NCBI GenBank assembly: GCA_947495775.1
Contig: CANMAQ010000016.1
Coordinates: forward strand, 38,665 to 102,664
Direction: 5' to 3'
DNA: 64,000 nucleotides
From: Jejuia algarum
GTDB lineage: Bacteria; Bacteroidota; Bacteroidia; Flavobacteriales; Flavobacteriaceae
In this document: positions 46,966 to 56,953 of the stretch, piece after piece
Numbering within the stretch: the first letter of the stretch is position 1
How the letters are laid out: each line of letters opens with the position of its first letter
Translations under genes and position numbers: made by a program
The notes under the pieces: model-generated
Database searches by the model: none
Seen by the model: the letters and a program-made list of their open reading frames with translations, nothing else
Told to the model about the DNA's origin: nothing

Positions 46966-49900
46966 TGGCTTGCTTAAAATACTGCTGTACTTTTTTCTTA
47001 TATATATGCTGCAAAGGTAAAGCTTGTCTATTTAATATTTCTGTCGTTTGAAAATATTGTTTTGCATTAGGAATCTGGCTATTGGTGTTTGGATTAAAGT
47101 CCTTTTTATTTGTTTCAGATTCTCTTTTAGTATCTTTCCCTTGTTGAAATGTAGCATTTTCAAGTTTCAATAATTGGTGTTTGATTTGCGTCATTTTTTG
47201 TAGTGTTTGATTTGTAAATCCTTTGTTCAATAAATCTAATTCTACATCTTCCATTTGTCTGGAAAGTTGACCACCAAGGCCTCCTTTGCCCTCTTTTTTT
47301 AAACGCTCATTTAAAGCTTGTCTTAGCTGTTGTTGTTGTTTGTAAATCTCATACAGTAAGGCTTCATTGTCACCCTGCTGATTGCCTTCACCTTCGCCAC
47401 CAGATTGAGATCCGTCTTTGCCGTTTTTACCTTCGCCTTTCCCTTTCCCTTTTTTACCATTTTTGCCTTCAGCACCATCGTTACCTTCGCCTTGTTGTTT
47501 CCCTTCTTTTCCTTGTTGTCCTTTTTGTCCAGATTGTCCCTCTTTGCCCTCTTTTTCTCCATCTCCTTTTTGTTCGCCCTTCTGCCCTTCAGGTTTTCCT
47601 TTTTTACCTTTTTCTAAACCTTGTTGCATCATTTTATTAAGTTGCTCTTGGCTCATAATAATATCTGGTAATTGCATATCTCCTTCTCCGCCTTTACCCA
47701 TAGACATGCTCATGCTTTCCTGCATATTATCTAAAATATCACTAAGGATGTCTGCTAAATTATTTGCAGCAGTGACAGCAAATTGTTGATTCGACACACC
47801 TTGGTACAGTTGATTTTCTGCTAATTGCTCTAAAGATTTATCAATATTAAAATATACATCAGCAATTTCTTTATTGACCTCTTCAGACAGTTTGGGCTGT
47901 CTTAACGATAGAGCAAATAAACTATCATCTATATGTTCAAAATGTTCTCTAAGGTAGCTTTGTTGTTTTAAATAATCTGCATAATTAGTATGGTTAACAT
48001 CTATAGATTTAAATTGGTTCATTACAGCTTCCTCATCAAAAGAAAACAAAACTAAATTATCTAAAACTTGACGTAGCATTTCGGTGTCTTCCTCCATTTT
48101 TTCACCACTCATAGACTGCATCATATTTTGCATGCTGCTACTCATTTGCTTCATTTTTTGAGCTGCCTTTTTCTGGTTTTTTTGCGCGTCTTTAAGTTGT
48201 TCTTGTTGTTTTTGTTTTTTGGATTCCTTGTCTTCAGCTGCCTTTTTATCTTCAGTTTCTTTTTGTTCTAAAGCCTCTGTAGCTTTTTGTTGCGCATCGT
48301 TAACCTCTTTTTCATCAAGCTTATCTTGGGGAATGTCCACAGGTTTTTTTAAAGCGTTGCTTTCTTTTTTTAGAGTTTCAATCTCTTTCTGAAATTTTTT
48401 GAATTCTTCATTTAAAGCCTCCTGTTTTTCTTTGGTGTTTTCTTCTGTTTTTGCTTTAGAAAGTTTCTCTTGTGCTTTGGCTAATTGTTGTAAATCATCT
48501 GCTAATTTTTCTAATTTTTTCTCTACATAAAAACGTTTCGTAAGTTCTAGCAGTTGCTCTAAACTTCGCTTTTTATTTTTGTTTTGTTTGGCAACGTCAT
48601 CAAGTTTTTTAACCAATTTTTCAGTATTGATTTTTTCTTGAATTTTTTTAAGCTCTTCTAAAACCTTTTCGTCTTTTTTAAGTTGTTTTTCGTTGTCCTC
48701 TAAGCGCTTTTTTAAATCTTCTTTTAAAGGATCATTCTCAATAGGGTTTTCTTTTTCGAATTTTTCTAGATTTTCTTTAAGCTTTTTATTAAAGCTTTTC
48801 ATAAGATCATCTTGTTCTTTTTGACGTTTAAAAAACGAAGCTAATTTTTTCTTATCGTTAAAATTTAAATTCTTTTTTTCCTTACTCGTTTTGCTTAATT
48901 GTTTCAAACGACGTTCTTGCTCTTCAAATTTATTTAGAGACTTATTAAGGTCTTTAATACTTTCATTTTGTTCTTGTAACTGCTTGTCTTTTTCTTCGTT
49001 TAGTGTGCGTTTACGATAATTGAAAATAGGACTTTTTTTACTTTTATAGGTATTAATAATATCATTGTCAAAGACTTGGAAGTACAATTGATAAGAGGTA
49101 CCAGCGTTAACCTCTAAATTATCAGGAAACGCAGCAATAAAATCTAAAACATTAGAACTGTTTACAGGGATAATTTTCGTTTTAATAAGAGAAGCATCCT
49201 CTGTAGGATAGTAAACCAATTGTAATTTGCTTAAGCCATAATCATCACTAACCTGCCCATAAAAATACAAACTTTGTAAATCCAAACTATCTACTTTCAT
49301 TTGCACATTTAGTTCTGGAAATTGATCTTTAACAACATCGATACCAAAGGCTAAATTCTCATAATTTTTAAGCGCCTTGTTACTTGTACTTAATGTATAA
49401 TCTAAAGAATTGTAAACTGTTTTAGATGCGGCAAATTGTGATTTAGACGTTGTGGAAAAATCTAGTGTATCTTTAGCATATAAATGAACTTGATCTGTAG
49501 ACTTGGTTTGCAATTGCCACGTAATTTTTGTTCCCTCAGGAACAACAGCATTCCCTGTACTTTTAAATGTTTCGTTTTTCTTTTTGGTATGGTTTGGATA
49601 TTCTAAAGCCATTTCAAAACTAAGTAAAGAAGGTGTTTGTACAACATGTAAGGTATAAGGTTTTGAAGATACCGTATTAGCAGAAAAATTAAATGTAAGT
49701 GTTTCTCTAGGTTGAGAAAAAACATATTCGAAAGTGCCTACTCCTGTTTGCTGTAAAAAATAGGTTTCATCATTATAGGTGATTTGAGCATTTTCTGGCA
49801 CAATATCTCCAGCAGTTTTTACAAGCAACTTAAAGTCTTTCCCCTCGATGGCTTGCAACGACTCATTGACCACAAAAAACTGAAATGGTGCTGGGGGCTC

Positions 49901-50467
49901 GTATGCGGTATTATAATCTACGACACGTTTATAACTATCACTAAACCAGTTAAAATGACCTGTGAAATAAGTAAGTAAAATAATTGCAATAGGGATTACA
50001 GCATATTTTAAATAGCCAAGGTTTTGCTTAAAATTGATAGCAAGTTTAAAAGGCACAGGTTTTAAAGCAACAGCCTTTTGATCGATACTTGCCAATAATA
50101 ACTCAGAAGTGGTCTTACTATTTTTAAGTTGAATAACGTTCAATAATTTATCATCTACTTCTGGAAAGTGCGTGCCTATAATTTTTGCAGCTTCATGGTA
50201 ATCGATACCTTGCTTTAGTTTGAATAATTTTGCTAAAGGCAGTATTATAAATTTGGTAAGTAAGGCCAATTCTACAACAATAAATATCCAGAATAGTAAG
50301 GTTCTAGCTGTAGTATTTAGCCATAAAAAATGTTCTATTAAAAGGGTGAATAGAAAATATAAAACACCAATTGCAAAAAAAAGGATAGTACCTTTTAGCA
50401 ACTCGTTGGTATGGTAACGTTTTATAAAACGCTCTAATTTATCCTGTATATTTTTAAAATTATCCAT
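46958..50467 (-). CDS. DUF4175 family giant membrane-anchored protein
   Basis: A 1169-residue DUF4175 protein. Three N-terminal hydrophobic segments (about 25-45, 50-75 and 155-170) anchor it. An immunoglobulin-like periplasmic region follows (to about 490). Then comes a very long Lys/Glu/Gln coiled coil (about 500-800). Residues about 945-1045 are a low-complexity, collagen-like Gly/Lys/Gln/Glu tract (EGQKGEQKGDGEKEGKEGQ). Its role is unknown; size and architecture suggest an envelope-spanning scaffold. It is translationally coupled to ybeY. Confidence 0.9.
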   Translation of the reverse strand: MDNFKNIQDKLERFIKRYHTNELLKGTILFFAIGVLYFLFTLLIEHFLWLNTTARTLLFWIFIVVELALLTKFIILPLAKLFKLKQGIDYHEAAKIIGTHFPEVDDKLLNVIQLKNSKTTSELLLASIDQKAVALKPVPFKLAINFKQNLGYLKYAVIPIAIILLTYFTGHFNWFSDSYKRVVDYNTAYEPPAPFQFFVVNESLQAIEGKDFKLLVKTAGDIVPENAQITYNDETYFLQQTGVGTFEYVFSQPRETLTFNFSANTVSSKPYTLHVVQTPSLLSFEMALEYPNHTKKKNETFKSTGNAVVPEGTKITWQLQTKSTDQVHLYAKDTLDFSTTSKSQFAASKTVYNSLDYTLSTSNKALKNYENLAFGIDVVKDQFPELNVQMKVDSLDLQSLYFYGQVSDDYGLSKLQLVYYPTEDASLIKTKIIPVNSSNVLDFIAAFPDNLEVNAGTSYQLYFQVFDNDIINTYKSKKSPIFNYRKRTLNEEKDKQLQEQNESIKDLNKSLNKFEEQERRLKQLSKTSKEKKNLNFNDKKKLASFFKRQKEQDDLMKSFNKKLKENLEKFEKENPIENDPLKEDLKKRLEDNEKQLKKDEKVLEELKKIQEKINTEKLVKKLDDVAKQNKNKKRSLEQLLELTKRFYVEKKLEKLADDLQQLAKAQEKLSKAKTEENTKEKQEALNEEFKKFQKEIETLKKESNALKKPVDIPQDKLDEKEVNDAQQKATEALEQKETEDKKAAEDKESKKQKQQEQLKDAQKNQKKAAQKMKQMSSSMQNMMQSMSGEKMEEDTEMLRQVLDNLVLFSFDEEAVMNQFKSIDVNHTNYADYLKQQSYLREHFEHIDDSLFALSLRQPKLSEEVNKEIADVYFNIDKSLEQLAENQLYQGVSNQQFAVTAANNLADILSDILDNMQESMSMSMGKGGEGDMQLPDIIMSQEQLNKMMQQGLEKGKKGKPEGQKGEQKGDGEKEGKEGQSGQKGQQGKEGKQQGEGNDGAEGKNGKKGKGKGEGKNGKDGSQSGGEGEGNQQGDNEALLYEIYKQQQQLRQALNERLKKEGKGGLGGQLSRQMEDVELDLLNKGFTNQTLQKMTQIKHQLLKLENATFQQGKDTKRESETNKKDFNPNTNSQIPNAKQYFQTTEILNRQALPLQHIYKKKVQQYFKQAND

Positions 50468-50557
50468 GTTTTTGGGGTAAACACAATGGCTTTAAGCCGA
50501 TTAAACTACTAAACTACAATTTTATTTTTTGCACCCTTTATAATTATGTGTTAATTG

Positions 50558-50565
50558 TATCTTTG
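50558..50565 (+). promoter_or_regulatory. -7 promoter box of gltX
   Basis: TATCTTTG is a perfect TAnnTTTG box 58 nt before the gltX ATG. The nearest TTTG (50528-50531) is 26 nt upstream, longer than the usual spacer. Confidence 0.4.
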
Positions 50566-50623
50566 CAGCGTTATTACTGTCAGATTAAGCCATTAATTTG
50601 GCATTGAATTAATTTATATTAAA

Positions 50624-52135
50624 ATGAACAAAAACGTTCGTGTGCGCTTTGCACCTAGTCCTACAGGTCCTTTACATATTGGAGGAGTTCGTACCGCATT
50701 ATTTAACTATTTATTTGCTAAAAAGCATAAGGGTACATTTATTCTAAGAATAGAAGATACCGATCAAAGCCGTTATGTAGAAGGTGCAGAACAGTACATA
50801 ATAGATGCGCTAAATTGGTGTGGTATGCCAGCCGATGAAAGTCCGATGCAAAAAGGTAATTATGGACCATACCGTCAAAGTGAACGCAAAGCGGTTTATA
50901 AAACATATGCCGAAACTCTTATTGCATCAGGACATGCCTATTATGCATTTGATACAGCTGAAGCTTTAGATGCGCAACGTAAAAGTGATGAGGCCAATGG
51001 GAAAACCTTTATTTACAATTGGCACAATCGCATGCAATTGGAAAATTCTTTAGCACTACCAGAAGCGGTTGTAAATGAAAAATTAGAAGCAGGCGATGCC
51101 TATGTGATTCGTTTTAAATCACCTCAAGACGAAACCTTGCATTTAAAAGATAGGATTAGAGGCGACATTAAAATAGATACAAATATTTTAGATGATAAGG
51201 TATTGTTTAAAAGTGATGGGATGCCTACCTATCACCTTGCTAACATTGTGGACGATCATTTAATGGAGATCACACACGTTATTCGAGGTGAAGAATGGTT
51301 GCCTTCTCTAGCACTGCATTACCAATTGTACACTGCATTGGGATGGGATGCACCAGAATTTGCGCATTTGCCACTAATTTTAAAACCAACAGGAAAAGGA
51401 AAACTAAGCAAGCGTGATGGTGATAAGTTAGGATTCCCTGTATTTCCTTTAGAATGGAAAGACCCTAAAACTGCAGACATTTCCCGTGGTTATAAAGAAG
51501 ACGGTTATTTTCCTGAAGCTATGGTTAACTTCTTAGCCTTTTTAGGTTGGAATCCAGGAACAGAACAAGAGCTATTTTCTATGGAAGGTTTAATAGAAGC
51601 TTTCGATTTAGATAAAGTAAACAAATCTGGAGCACGTTTCGATCCAGATAAAACAAAATGGTTTAATCACCATTACATGCAAAACCAAGACAGCACTATT
51701 TTGGCAGAAGCTTTTAAAGCTCAACGTCCTGAATTGTCTGAAATAGATAACAATTACATTGCAATGGTTATCGATTTAATTAAAGAACGGGCTACGTTTG
51801 TTGACGATTTCTGGGAGTTAAGCCACTTCTTTTTTGTAGCACCAACGGCTTACGATGCTAAGGCTTCTAAAAAAGCGTTTAAAGACGGTACTGCTGCTAT
51901 TTTAGAAACTGTGAAAACACTAGTGTCGCAAATAGATGACTTTACTGTAGACACATTGCAAACAGAAATTAAAGGTTGGATTACCACTAACGAGATAGGT
52001 TTTGGTAAAGTAATGATGCCATTGCGTTTAGCTTTAGTTGGAGCTTTACAAGGACCAGATGTCTTTGATATTATCTATATGATTGGTAAAAACGAAACAG
52101 TAAAACGTATTGAGAAAGTAATTGCTGAATTATAG
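50624..52135 (+). CDS. gltX: Glutamate-tRNA ligase
   Basis: A 503-residue class I aminoacyl-tRNA synthetase charging tRNA-Glu. The HIGH motif is PTGPLHIGG (about residues 12-20) and the KMSKS motif reads KLSKRDG. Length is normal. Because glnS is present in the same window, this enzyme is probably discriminating (Glu only). A strong terminator follows. Confidence 0.97.
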   Translation: MNKNVRVRFAPSPTGPLHIGGVRTALFNYLFAKKHKGTFILRIEDTDQSRYVEGAEQYIIDALNWCGMPADESPMQKGNYGPYRQSERKAVYKTYAETLIASGHAYYAFDTAEALDAQRKSDEANGKTFIYNWHNRMQLENSLALPEAVVNEKLEAGDAYVIRFKSPQDETLHLKDRIRGDIKIDTNILDDKVLFKSDGMPTYHLANIVDDHLMEITHVIRGEEWLPSLALHYQLYTALGWDAPEFAHLPLILKPTGKGKLSKRDGDKLGFPVFPLEWKDPKTADISRGYKEDGYFPEAMVNFLAFLGWNPGTEQELFSMEGLIEAFDLDKVNKSGARFDPDKTKWFNHHYMQNQDSTILAEAFKAQRPELSEIDNNYIAMVIDLIKERATFVDDFWELSHFFFVAPTAYDAKASKKAFKDGTAAILETVKTLVSQIDDFTVDTLQTEIKGWITTNEIGFGKVMMPLRLALVGALQGPDVFDIIYMIGKNETVKRIEKVIAEL

Positions 52136-52161
52136 TACTATAAATTTAAACATATGTACTG

Positions 52162-52200
52162 AAAGGCTTTAGATTCTTAAATCTAAAGCCTTTCTTTTTT
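52162..52200 (+). terminator. Terminator of gltX
   Basis: A 13-bp stem AAAGGCTTTAGAT / ATCTAAAGCCTTT with a 6 nt loop and a C-T6 tail. It abuts the stop of the convergent outer-membrane protein gene. Confidence 0.9.
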
Positions 52201-52882
52201 AAAACGATACTACAGCTCCTAGTACTAATAGCGTTTGGTTGCCTTTAAATTCACTAGCGCCCCCTAACGTATTTAAATCTTCACGGTTTAGATTTTGAAG
52301 CGTATTAGTAAACCCATAAATGTATTGTGCTCTTAACTTAAGATGTTTTATGCCAGCAGAAATACCTACGGCTCCATTTACATTGAATTGCGAAATAGGA
52401 CTAATGGCTTCTGCGGATAGATTTGCGTAATTAGTGATAAAGTATCTTTCTTGATCTGCATCTTTCAATTCTAGGTTGCCATTATACTGCAACATGGGGC
52501 CAAGATCTATCGTAAGGTGTTTTGGTATTAGTTTAATGTGTAATAAACCACTAAGTTGTACAGCTAACATCTTGTAATTAATAAAGATTTCTTCGGTACT
52601 GTTTAAAGTAGGACGTCCTGCAATACCTATATTACTTTCAGAAAATTGCATACCAAAACTAAGGTTATACCATTTGTGAGGAAGGTCTACCGTTGCTGCA
52701 ATGCCTCCTAAAAAACCAGTGTCTTGAGAGGTGTTAAAATTATCTGTAGTTATATCAAAAAGGGTCACTCCTCCCCATATAGAAAAGCCATTAGAAATGC
52801 GATAACGACCTTTTTGAGCCCAACTTTGTGTAACAAAACATAGACCAATAGCAACTAATATAGACAACTTGTTAATTTTCAT
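52199..52882 (-). CDS. PorT-like outer-membrane beta-barrel protein
   Basis: A protein of 227 residues with signal peptide (MKINKLSILVAIGLCF, ending SWAQ); the ATG at 52882 is chosen because it gives this signal. The mature part has alternating aromatic/hydrophobic strands and ends in a C-terminal Phe (LVLGAVVSF), as expected of an eight-stranded barrel in the PorT/OMP_b-brl family. PorT-like proteins assist type IX secretion in some species, but simple barrels of this kind are numerous; the role here is open. Confidence 0.75.
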   Translation of the reverse strand: MKINKLSILVAIGLCFVTQSWAQKGRYRISNGFSIWGGVTLFDITTDNFNTSQDTGFLGGIAATVDLPHKWYNLSFGMQFSESNIGIAGRPTLNSTEEIFINYKMLAVQLSGLLHIKLIPKHLTIDLGPMLQYNGNLELKDADQERYFITNYANLSAEAISPISQFNVNGAVGISAGIKHLKLRAQYIYGFTNTLQNLNREDLNTLGGASEFKGNQTLLVLGAVVSF

Positions 52883-52958
52883 TATATTTAGGGTATAAAT
52901 AGTCAAATATAACTTAAATTAGTAGTCCTTTATTTTAATTTTTTAAAAACGTTATCAT

Positions 52959-53888
52959 ATGAATTTCTTTTTCATTCCAATTATTGTTATTGGCTTATTT
53001 ATTTTCATATCCGCTTTCTTTATTGTGAAGCAACAAACAGCTGCGATTATAGAACGCTTTGGTAGGTTTCAAAGCATTCGCCATTCTGGATTGCAATTAA
53101 AAATACCTTTAGTAGATCGAATTGCTGGAAAATTAAGTCTTAAAATACAACAGCTAGATGTTATTATAGAAACGAAGACTTTAGATGATGTATTTGTACG
53201 CTTAAAAGTATCTGTACAGTACAAAGTAATTCGAGAAAAAGTATATGATGCTTTTTATAAGTTAGACTATCCTCACGACCAAATTACAAGTTATGTGTTT
53301 GATGTGGTACGTGCAGAAGTACCAAAAATGAAATTAGATGATGTATTTGTTAGAAAAGATGATATTGCTATTGCCGTAAAATCGGAATTGAATGATGCGA
53401 TGATAGAATATGGTTATGATATTATTAAAACCCTAGTAACAGATATAGATCCAGATGCACAGGTAAAAGAAGCCATGAACCGTATTAATGCTTCAGAACG
53501 TGAAAAAATAGCAGCACAGTTTGAAGGTGATGCACAGCGTATATTAATTGTAGAAAAAGCGAAAGCAGAAGCAGAAAGTAAGCGTTTACAAGGACAAGGT
53601 ATCGCAGACCAACGTCGTGAAATAGCGCGTGGTTTAGAAGAATCTGTAGAAGTATTAAACCGAGTTGGTATTAATAGCCAGGAAGCATCTGCACTTATTG
53701 TAGTTACGCAACATTATGATACATTACAATCTTTAGGAGAAGAAACCAATAGTAATTTGATATTACTGCCAAATGCCCCACAAGCCGGAAGCAACATGTT
53801 AAATGATATGGTAGCCAGTTTTACAGCAAGTAATCAAATTGGAGAAGCCATGAAAAACAATTCTAAAAAGAAAAAAGATGATGAATAA
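52959..53888 (+). CDS. SPFH/Band 7 (stomatin-like) membrane protein
   Basis: A 309-residue prohibitin/stomatin-family protein. One N-terminal membrane helix (about 3-25) leads into the SPFH domain (VKQQTAAIIERFGRF, through residue 190), then an Ala/Glu/Lys-rich coiled coil (EKAKAEAESKRLQGQG) and a C-terminal region ending in lysines. Such proteins form large rings or cages on the membrane and regulate membrane proteases. It overlaps the next gene by 11 nt. Confidence 0.92.
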   Translation: MNFFFIPIIVIGLFIFISAFFIVKQQTAAIIERFGRFQSIRHSGLQLKIPLVDRIAGKLSLKIQQLDVIIETKTLDDVFVRLKVSVQYKVIREKVYDAFYKLDYPHDQITSYVFDVVRAEVPKMKLDDVFVRKDDIAIAVKSELNDAMIEYGYDIIKTLVTDIDPDAQVKEAMNRINASEREKIAAQFEGDAQRILIVEKAKAEAESKRLQGQGIADQRREIARGLEESVEVLNRVGINSQEASALIVVTQHYDTLQSLGEETNSNLILLPNAPQAGSNMLNDMVASFTASNQIGEAMKNNSKKKKDDE

Positions 53889-54408
53889 AAAGACCCCTTA
53901 CCTACTAGTCCTACTTATGGTTATAAGTAGCTTTTCGTTTGCACAAACGACAGAAGAGTTAAAAGCCTCTGCGCTTAGAGATGCTAAGATTTTCAACAAA
54001 GCAAAGCTGAAATTAGATTATGAAACCGTAGTCAAACATACCCACCCTAATGTTATAGAAACAAATGGTGGTAAAGCCAAAACACTAGCGTCTTTAAAAA
54101 AAACGTACGCAAAATTTAAAAAGAACAGAACGTGGGCTTATGAAAAAGCAAGTGCTAAAAACGTTTCTGATGTTGTTTTTGAAAATGGAGAGTACCGTTG
54201 TTTTATCGAGAATTATGACCAGATAAAAAGAGACAATGCTCGAACAAAATCTAAAAATTACCTTTTAGCGACTTATAATGCTACAGCTAAAATCTGGTGT
54301 TTTGTTAAAGCAAGAGAATTAAAAGGAGAAAAGGGAGCTATTATTTTTCCTGATTATAAAACCAATTTAAATATTCCAAAGGATGTTGTAACTCGAAAAC
54401 GACTTTAA
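53878..54408 (+). CDS. Small secreted protein, translationally coupled to the SPFH gene
   Basis: A 176-residue protein with a signal peptide ending SFSFAQ; two adjacent ATGs (53878 and 53881) could serve as start. The mature domain (ETVVKHTHPNVIETNGG, ENGEYRCFIENYDQI) has the size and pattern of an NTF2-like or SnoaL-like fold, but I cannot confirm a family. The 11-nt overlap with the SPFH gene suggests a shared envelope role. Confidence 0.75.
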   Translation: MMNKKTPYLLVLLMVISSFSFAQTTEELKASALRDAKIFNKAKLKLDYETVVKHTHPNVIETNGGKAKTLASLKKTYAKFKKNRTWAYEKASAKNVSDVVFENGEYRCFIENYDQIKRDNARTKSKNYLLATYNATAKIWCFVKARELKGEKGAIIFPDYKTNLNIPKDVVTRKRL

Positions 54409-54438
54409 GAGACTAAAATTTTAATGACCTAAAATGAT

Positions 54439-54473
54439 AAAGCGCCTTCTAAATGAGAAGGCGCTTTTTATTT
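54439..54473 (+). terminator. Terminator of the SPFH operon
   Basis: A 12-bp stem AAAGCGCCTTCT / AGAAGGCGCTTT with a 5 nt loop and a T-rich tail. It lies between convergent genes and may serve both weakly. Confidence 0.9.
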
Positions 54474-54494
54474 AATAGGGTGCGATTTAAAAAT

Positions 54495-55004
54495 CTATGA
54501 TTTTTTAAACTCTATTTTCTTTTCTTCTGGTTTTTCTTCTTTCGAGGCTTCTCTATTATGAAGACCGCCTGGGAAACTTAAGGAAGTACTAGCAAATGTA
54601 CTTCCAAAGTTAATATTGGCATGGTACACTTGGCTAACAGCATCTTCTACCTGATGTGCGGTCAATTCTTTTAAGGGATGAATAAAAACGGACCACAATA
54701 CACCTTCTGAAACCGCATATTTTACATCTAAAGCTGTGTGAAAATTAGCGACCAAAGCGGCTTGTATAAGTTCCTCGCTTAAATTGGTTGCCTCACGAAT
54801 GGGCGAAATGATGCGCATCCTGTTATGGTTTTCGTCCGTAATAGATATAATAGGCGTGCTTTTAACAAAAAATTGCCAACCTCCTAACCTACCGTTTATA
54901 GAATCACTCACAGAGGTATAGATCTCTTGTAATTTTTCGTTATTCATGTCCTGAGCATTGCTCATCAATGGGAAGATTAAAAAGAATAAGATTAGTTTTT
55001 TCAT
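54495..55004 (-). CDS. Hypothetical secreted protein
   Basis: A 169-residue protein with signal peptide ending MSNAQ and a highly charged Lys/Glu tail (KEEKPEEKKIEFKKS). The core has alternating strands (WQFFVKSTPIISITDE, NRMRIISPI, LWSVFIHPL) and resembles the YbjN/type III chaperone-like fold in its helix-strand order, but I do not recognise the family with any certainty. Confidence 0.7.
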   Translation of the reverse strand: MKKLILFFLIFPLMSNAQDMNNEKLQEIYTSVSDSINGRLGGWQFFVKSTPIISITDENHNRMRIISPIREATNLSEELIQAALVANFHTALDVKYAVSEGVLWSVFIHPLKELTAHQVEDAVSQVYHANINFGSTFASTSLSFPGGLHNREASKEEKPEEKKIEFKKS

Positions 55005-55104
55005 AATAAATTGGTATGCTGTGGATTAAATTTGTCGTAAAAAAGTAGAAATACTTATAGTATTTTGTTTAAAACTTAAAAAAGACCTTTTGTAGTGTTT
55101 CAAT

Positions 55105-56256
55105 TTAACCAAAGGGGTGTCGTTCTTGCCACTCTTTTTGTGGATTCATAAATTTAAAAACATATTTTAAAATGCCATTTAATACCCTATTGGTATGTTT
55201 CATATAGAGTTGCATGGGTTCTGCTTGCGCACCTACAGAACTTTTAATTTCCATAGCAGTTCTAGCGTATACCACAGAAGAAAAACCATGCTCTATAGCA
55301 TAGGCTGCCATATCGTACAACATATTTAAATACAATTGATTAGTGTGTTGATGGGCTGTGGCATAGCCTAAAAAATAAGTCTCTAGAGTTTTTCCATTAC
55401 CAATGAGAGTAAAAAAGCCGACCAGTTCTCCTTTTAAGTAATAACCAAAAACTTTAAATGCATCTTTAAGATGTAATTTGTACATATAAAAATGATGTTC
55501 GGGTAAAATAAAGGTATTAAACGTTGCCGTATTAGACACGTTAAGGTAAAGGTGGTGTAAACGTTTGGTGTGTGTTTTAATGGCATTTAAATCCATGTCT
55601 TGACAAGTAATACCATTAAGTTTCTTTTTAGCGCGTTTATAACGCGTTCTATACTTTTTGGTCATGGCAGCGACATATGCTGCTGGAGTATGCCAATCAC
55701 CACGAATAGGCATAACCATATTAGGTTGAACGGAAACCTTATGTAGAGCTTCTTTTTGAAAAAAATCAGGATGTAATAGGCCATCATTTTGAAAAAAATC
55801 TTTAAGCATTACAATTCGTATTGTTTTGCGATGTACCTCTGCTATCTGTAGTTTTAATTTAGCAATAGCTTTAAAAAGTGCAGTGTAAAATTCAGAATGT
55901 GATAGCTGCTTTGTGTTAAAATGCATGCCGTGTTGGCCAGTATGCGTAAGGTTTCCAACAACCAAAACATTTCCTTTTAGAACTTTAGAGATGAGGTCTT
56001 TTAAAAGAGTTTTAAAACAAGACACTTTGTGGTCTCTAAACATGTCTTTTAGGTACAATTCTACACGCTGTATAACAGCCAGTCCTACTAAGATTTCATT
56101 TTTAAAAATGCCCACAAAATATAAACTAATGTTTTGTGGAGCTGCAGCCTCTAAGGCCTTTAAATAAGGTCTTTGTAGTAATGTGTCCCCAAGTGCTAAA
56201 CCATCCCAAGATTCAGGAATAGCAGCGGCAGAAGTATAGATTTTATGGTATATCAC
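55105..56256 (-). CDS. GNAT-fold/FemAB-like acyltransferase
   Basis: A 383-residue protein of the FemAB-like/BioF2-like GNAT superfamily. The central KYRTRYKRAKKKL segment, the TFILPEHHFYMYKLHL region and the acceptor-side strands (FKVFGYYLKGELVGFFTLI) match that family. Members transfer amino-acyl or acyl groups to cell-wall or lipid precursors. It starts at a GTG with a purine-rich GAG just before it. Exact substrate unknown. Confidence 0.75.
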   Translation of the reverse strand: MIYHKIYTSAAAIPESWDGLALGDTLLQRPYLKALEAAAPQNISLYFVGIFKNEILVGLAVIQRVELYLKDMFRDHKVSCFKTLLKDLISKVLKGNVLVVGNLTHTGQHGMHFNTKQLSHSEFYTALFKAIAKLKLQIAEVHRKTIRIVMLKDFFQNDGLLHPDFFQKEALHKVSVQPNMVMPIRGDWHTPAAYVAAMTKKYRTRYKRAKKKLNGITCQDMDLNAIKTHTKRLHHLYLNVSNTATFNTFILPEHHFYMYKLHLKDAFKVFGYYLKGELVGFFTLIGNGKTLETYFLGYATAHQHTNQLYLNMLYDMAAYAIEHGFSSVVYARTAMEIKSSVGAQAEPMQLYMKHTNRVLNGILKYVFKFMNPQKEWQERHPFG

Positions 56257-56261
56257 CTCGG

Positions 56262-56299
56262 ATAAAATAAAGACTGAAAATTAAGCATTTTCAGTCTTT
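56262..56299 (-). terminator. Terminator of the DUF1761 gene
   Basis: A 13-bp stem AAAGACTGAAAAT / ATTTTCAGTCTTT with a 5 nt loop, followed on the minus strand by a T-rich run; it lies between the DUF1761 gene and the acyltransferase start. Confidence 0.85.
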
Positions 56300-56395
56300 T
56301 AACAACGGTAAGATGTTTTTTTTAGTTTAAAAACTATATTAAAGCAATATGCAATTAAAGTAATACTGCAAAAAATAATGTGGATGGTACAGTGT

Positions 56396-56872
56396 TTAGA
56401 CCCAACCTCCAATTATAGAGCCCATAATAGTAAGTGCGATTGTCCAGTAGCCTACGTTTATAAAGATAAGTTTCCAACTTTTACGTTCAAAAAGGCCATT
56501 AGTAGCCATAATAGGCCATACAAACATAATACCAGCCATGGCACCGTGTATGGCTCCATGACCAAAGCTTCTGTATTTTCCAGACCACTCTGCTAAGAAG
56601 GCTTGCGCTGTTGCTCCATCTATTTGACCTTCAGTCATGCCCATTACGCCCATTTCATGCACGACTAGAAATTGAGTAAAGAAAGATAAGATAACCGCAA
56701 ATAAAAGCGATACACCTAATAGTACAGGCATATTGGTAGATTTTATTTGTGTTTCCGTAACTCCAGATTCTCGCATCCAAGCTTTTTGAAACAGGATGGG
56801 GCCATACCAAACAAAGCCTAGTACCATGGGTACTAAAGCTGCTATAAGTATTGCTATAATATTGAATTTCAT
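56396..56872 (-). CDS. DUF1761 membrane protein
   Basis: A 158-residue protein with four membrane helices and the family features FVWYGPILFQKAWM, HGAIHG and W near the C-terminus. The ATG at 56872 is preferred over an upstream one because it begins directly at the first helix. Function unknown. Single gene with a terminator. Confidence 0.88.
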   Translation of the reverse strand: MKFNIIAILIAALVPMVLGFVWYGPILFQKAWMRESGVTETQIKSTNMPVLLGVSLLFAVILSFFTQFLVVHEMGVMGMTEGQIDGATAQAFLAEWSGKYRSFGHGAIHGAMAGIMFVWPIMATNGLFERKSWKLIFINVGYWTIALTIMGSIIGGWV

Positions 56873-56953
56873 AATATTATGGTTTTTGTTAGTCTTTAAA
56901 TGTACAAAAAAATAATACAAGAAAATAAAGGCATTATTTTTTTGAAATTAGGG

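Noticed and set aside
47320..47790. Long open frames on both strands over the repetitive Gly/Lys/Gln region
   Set aside because: They are shadows of the low-complexity tract of the DUF4175 protein, whose compositional bias removes stop codons in other frames.
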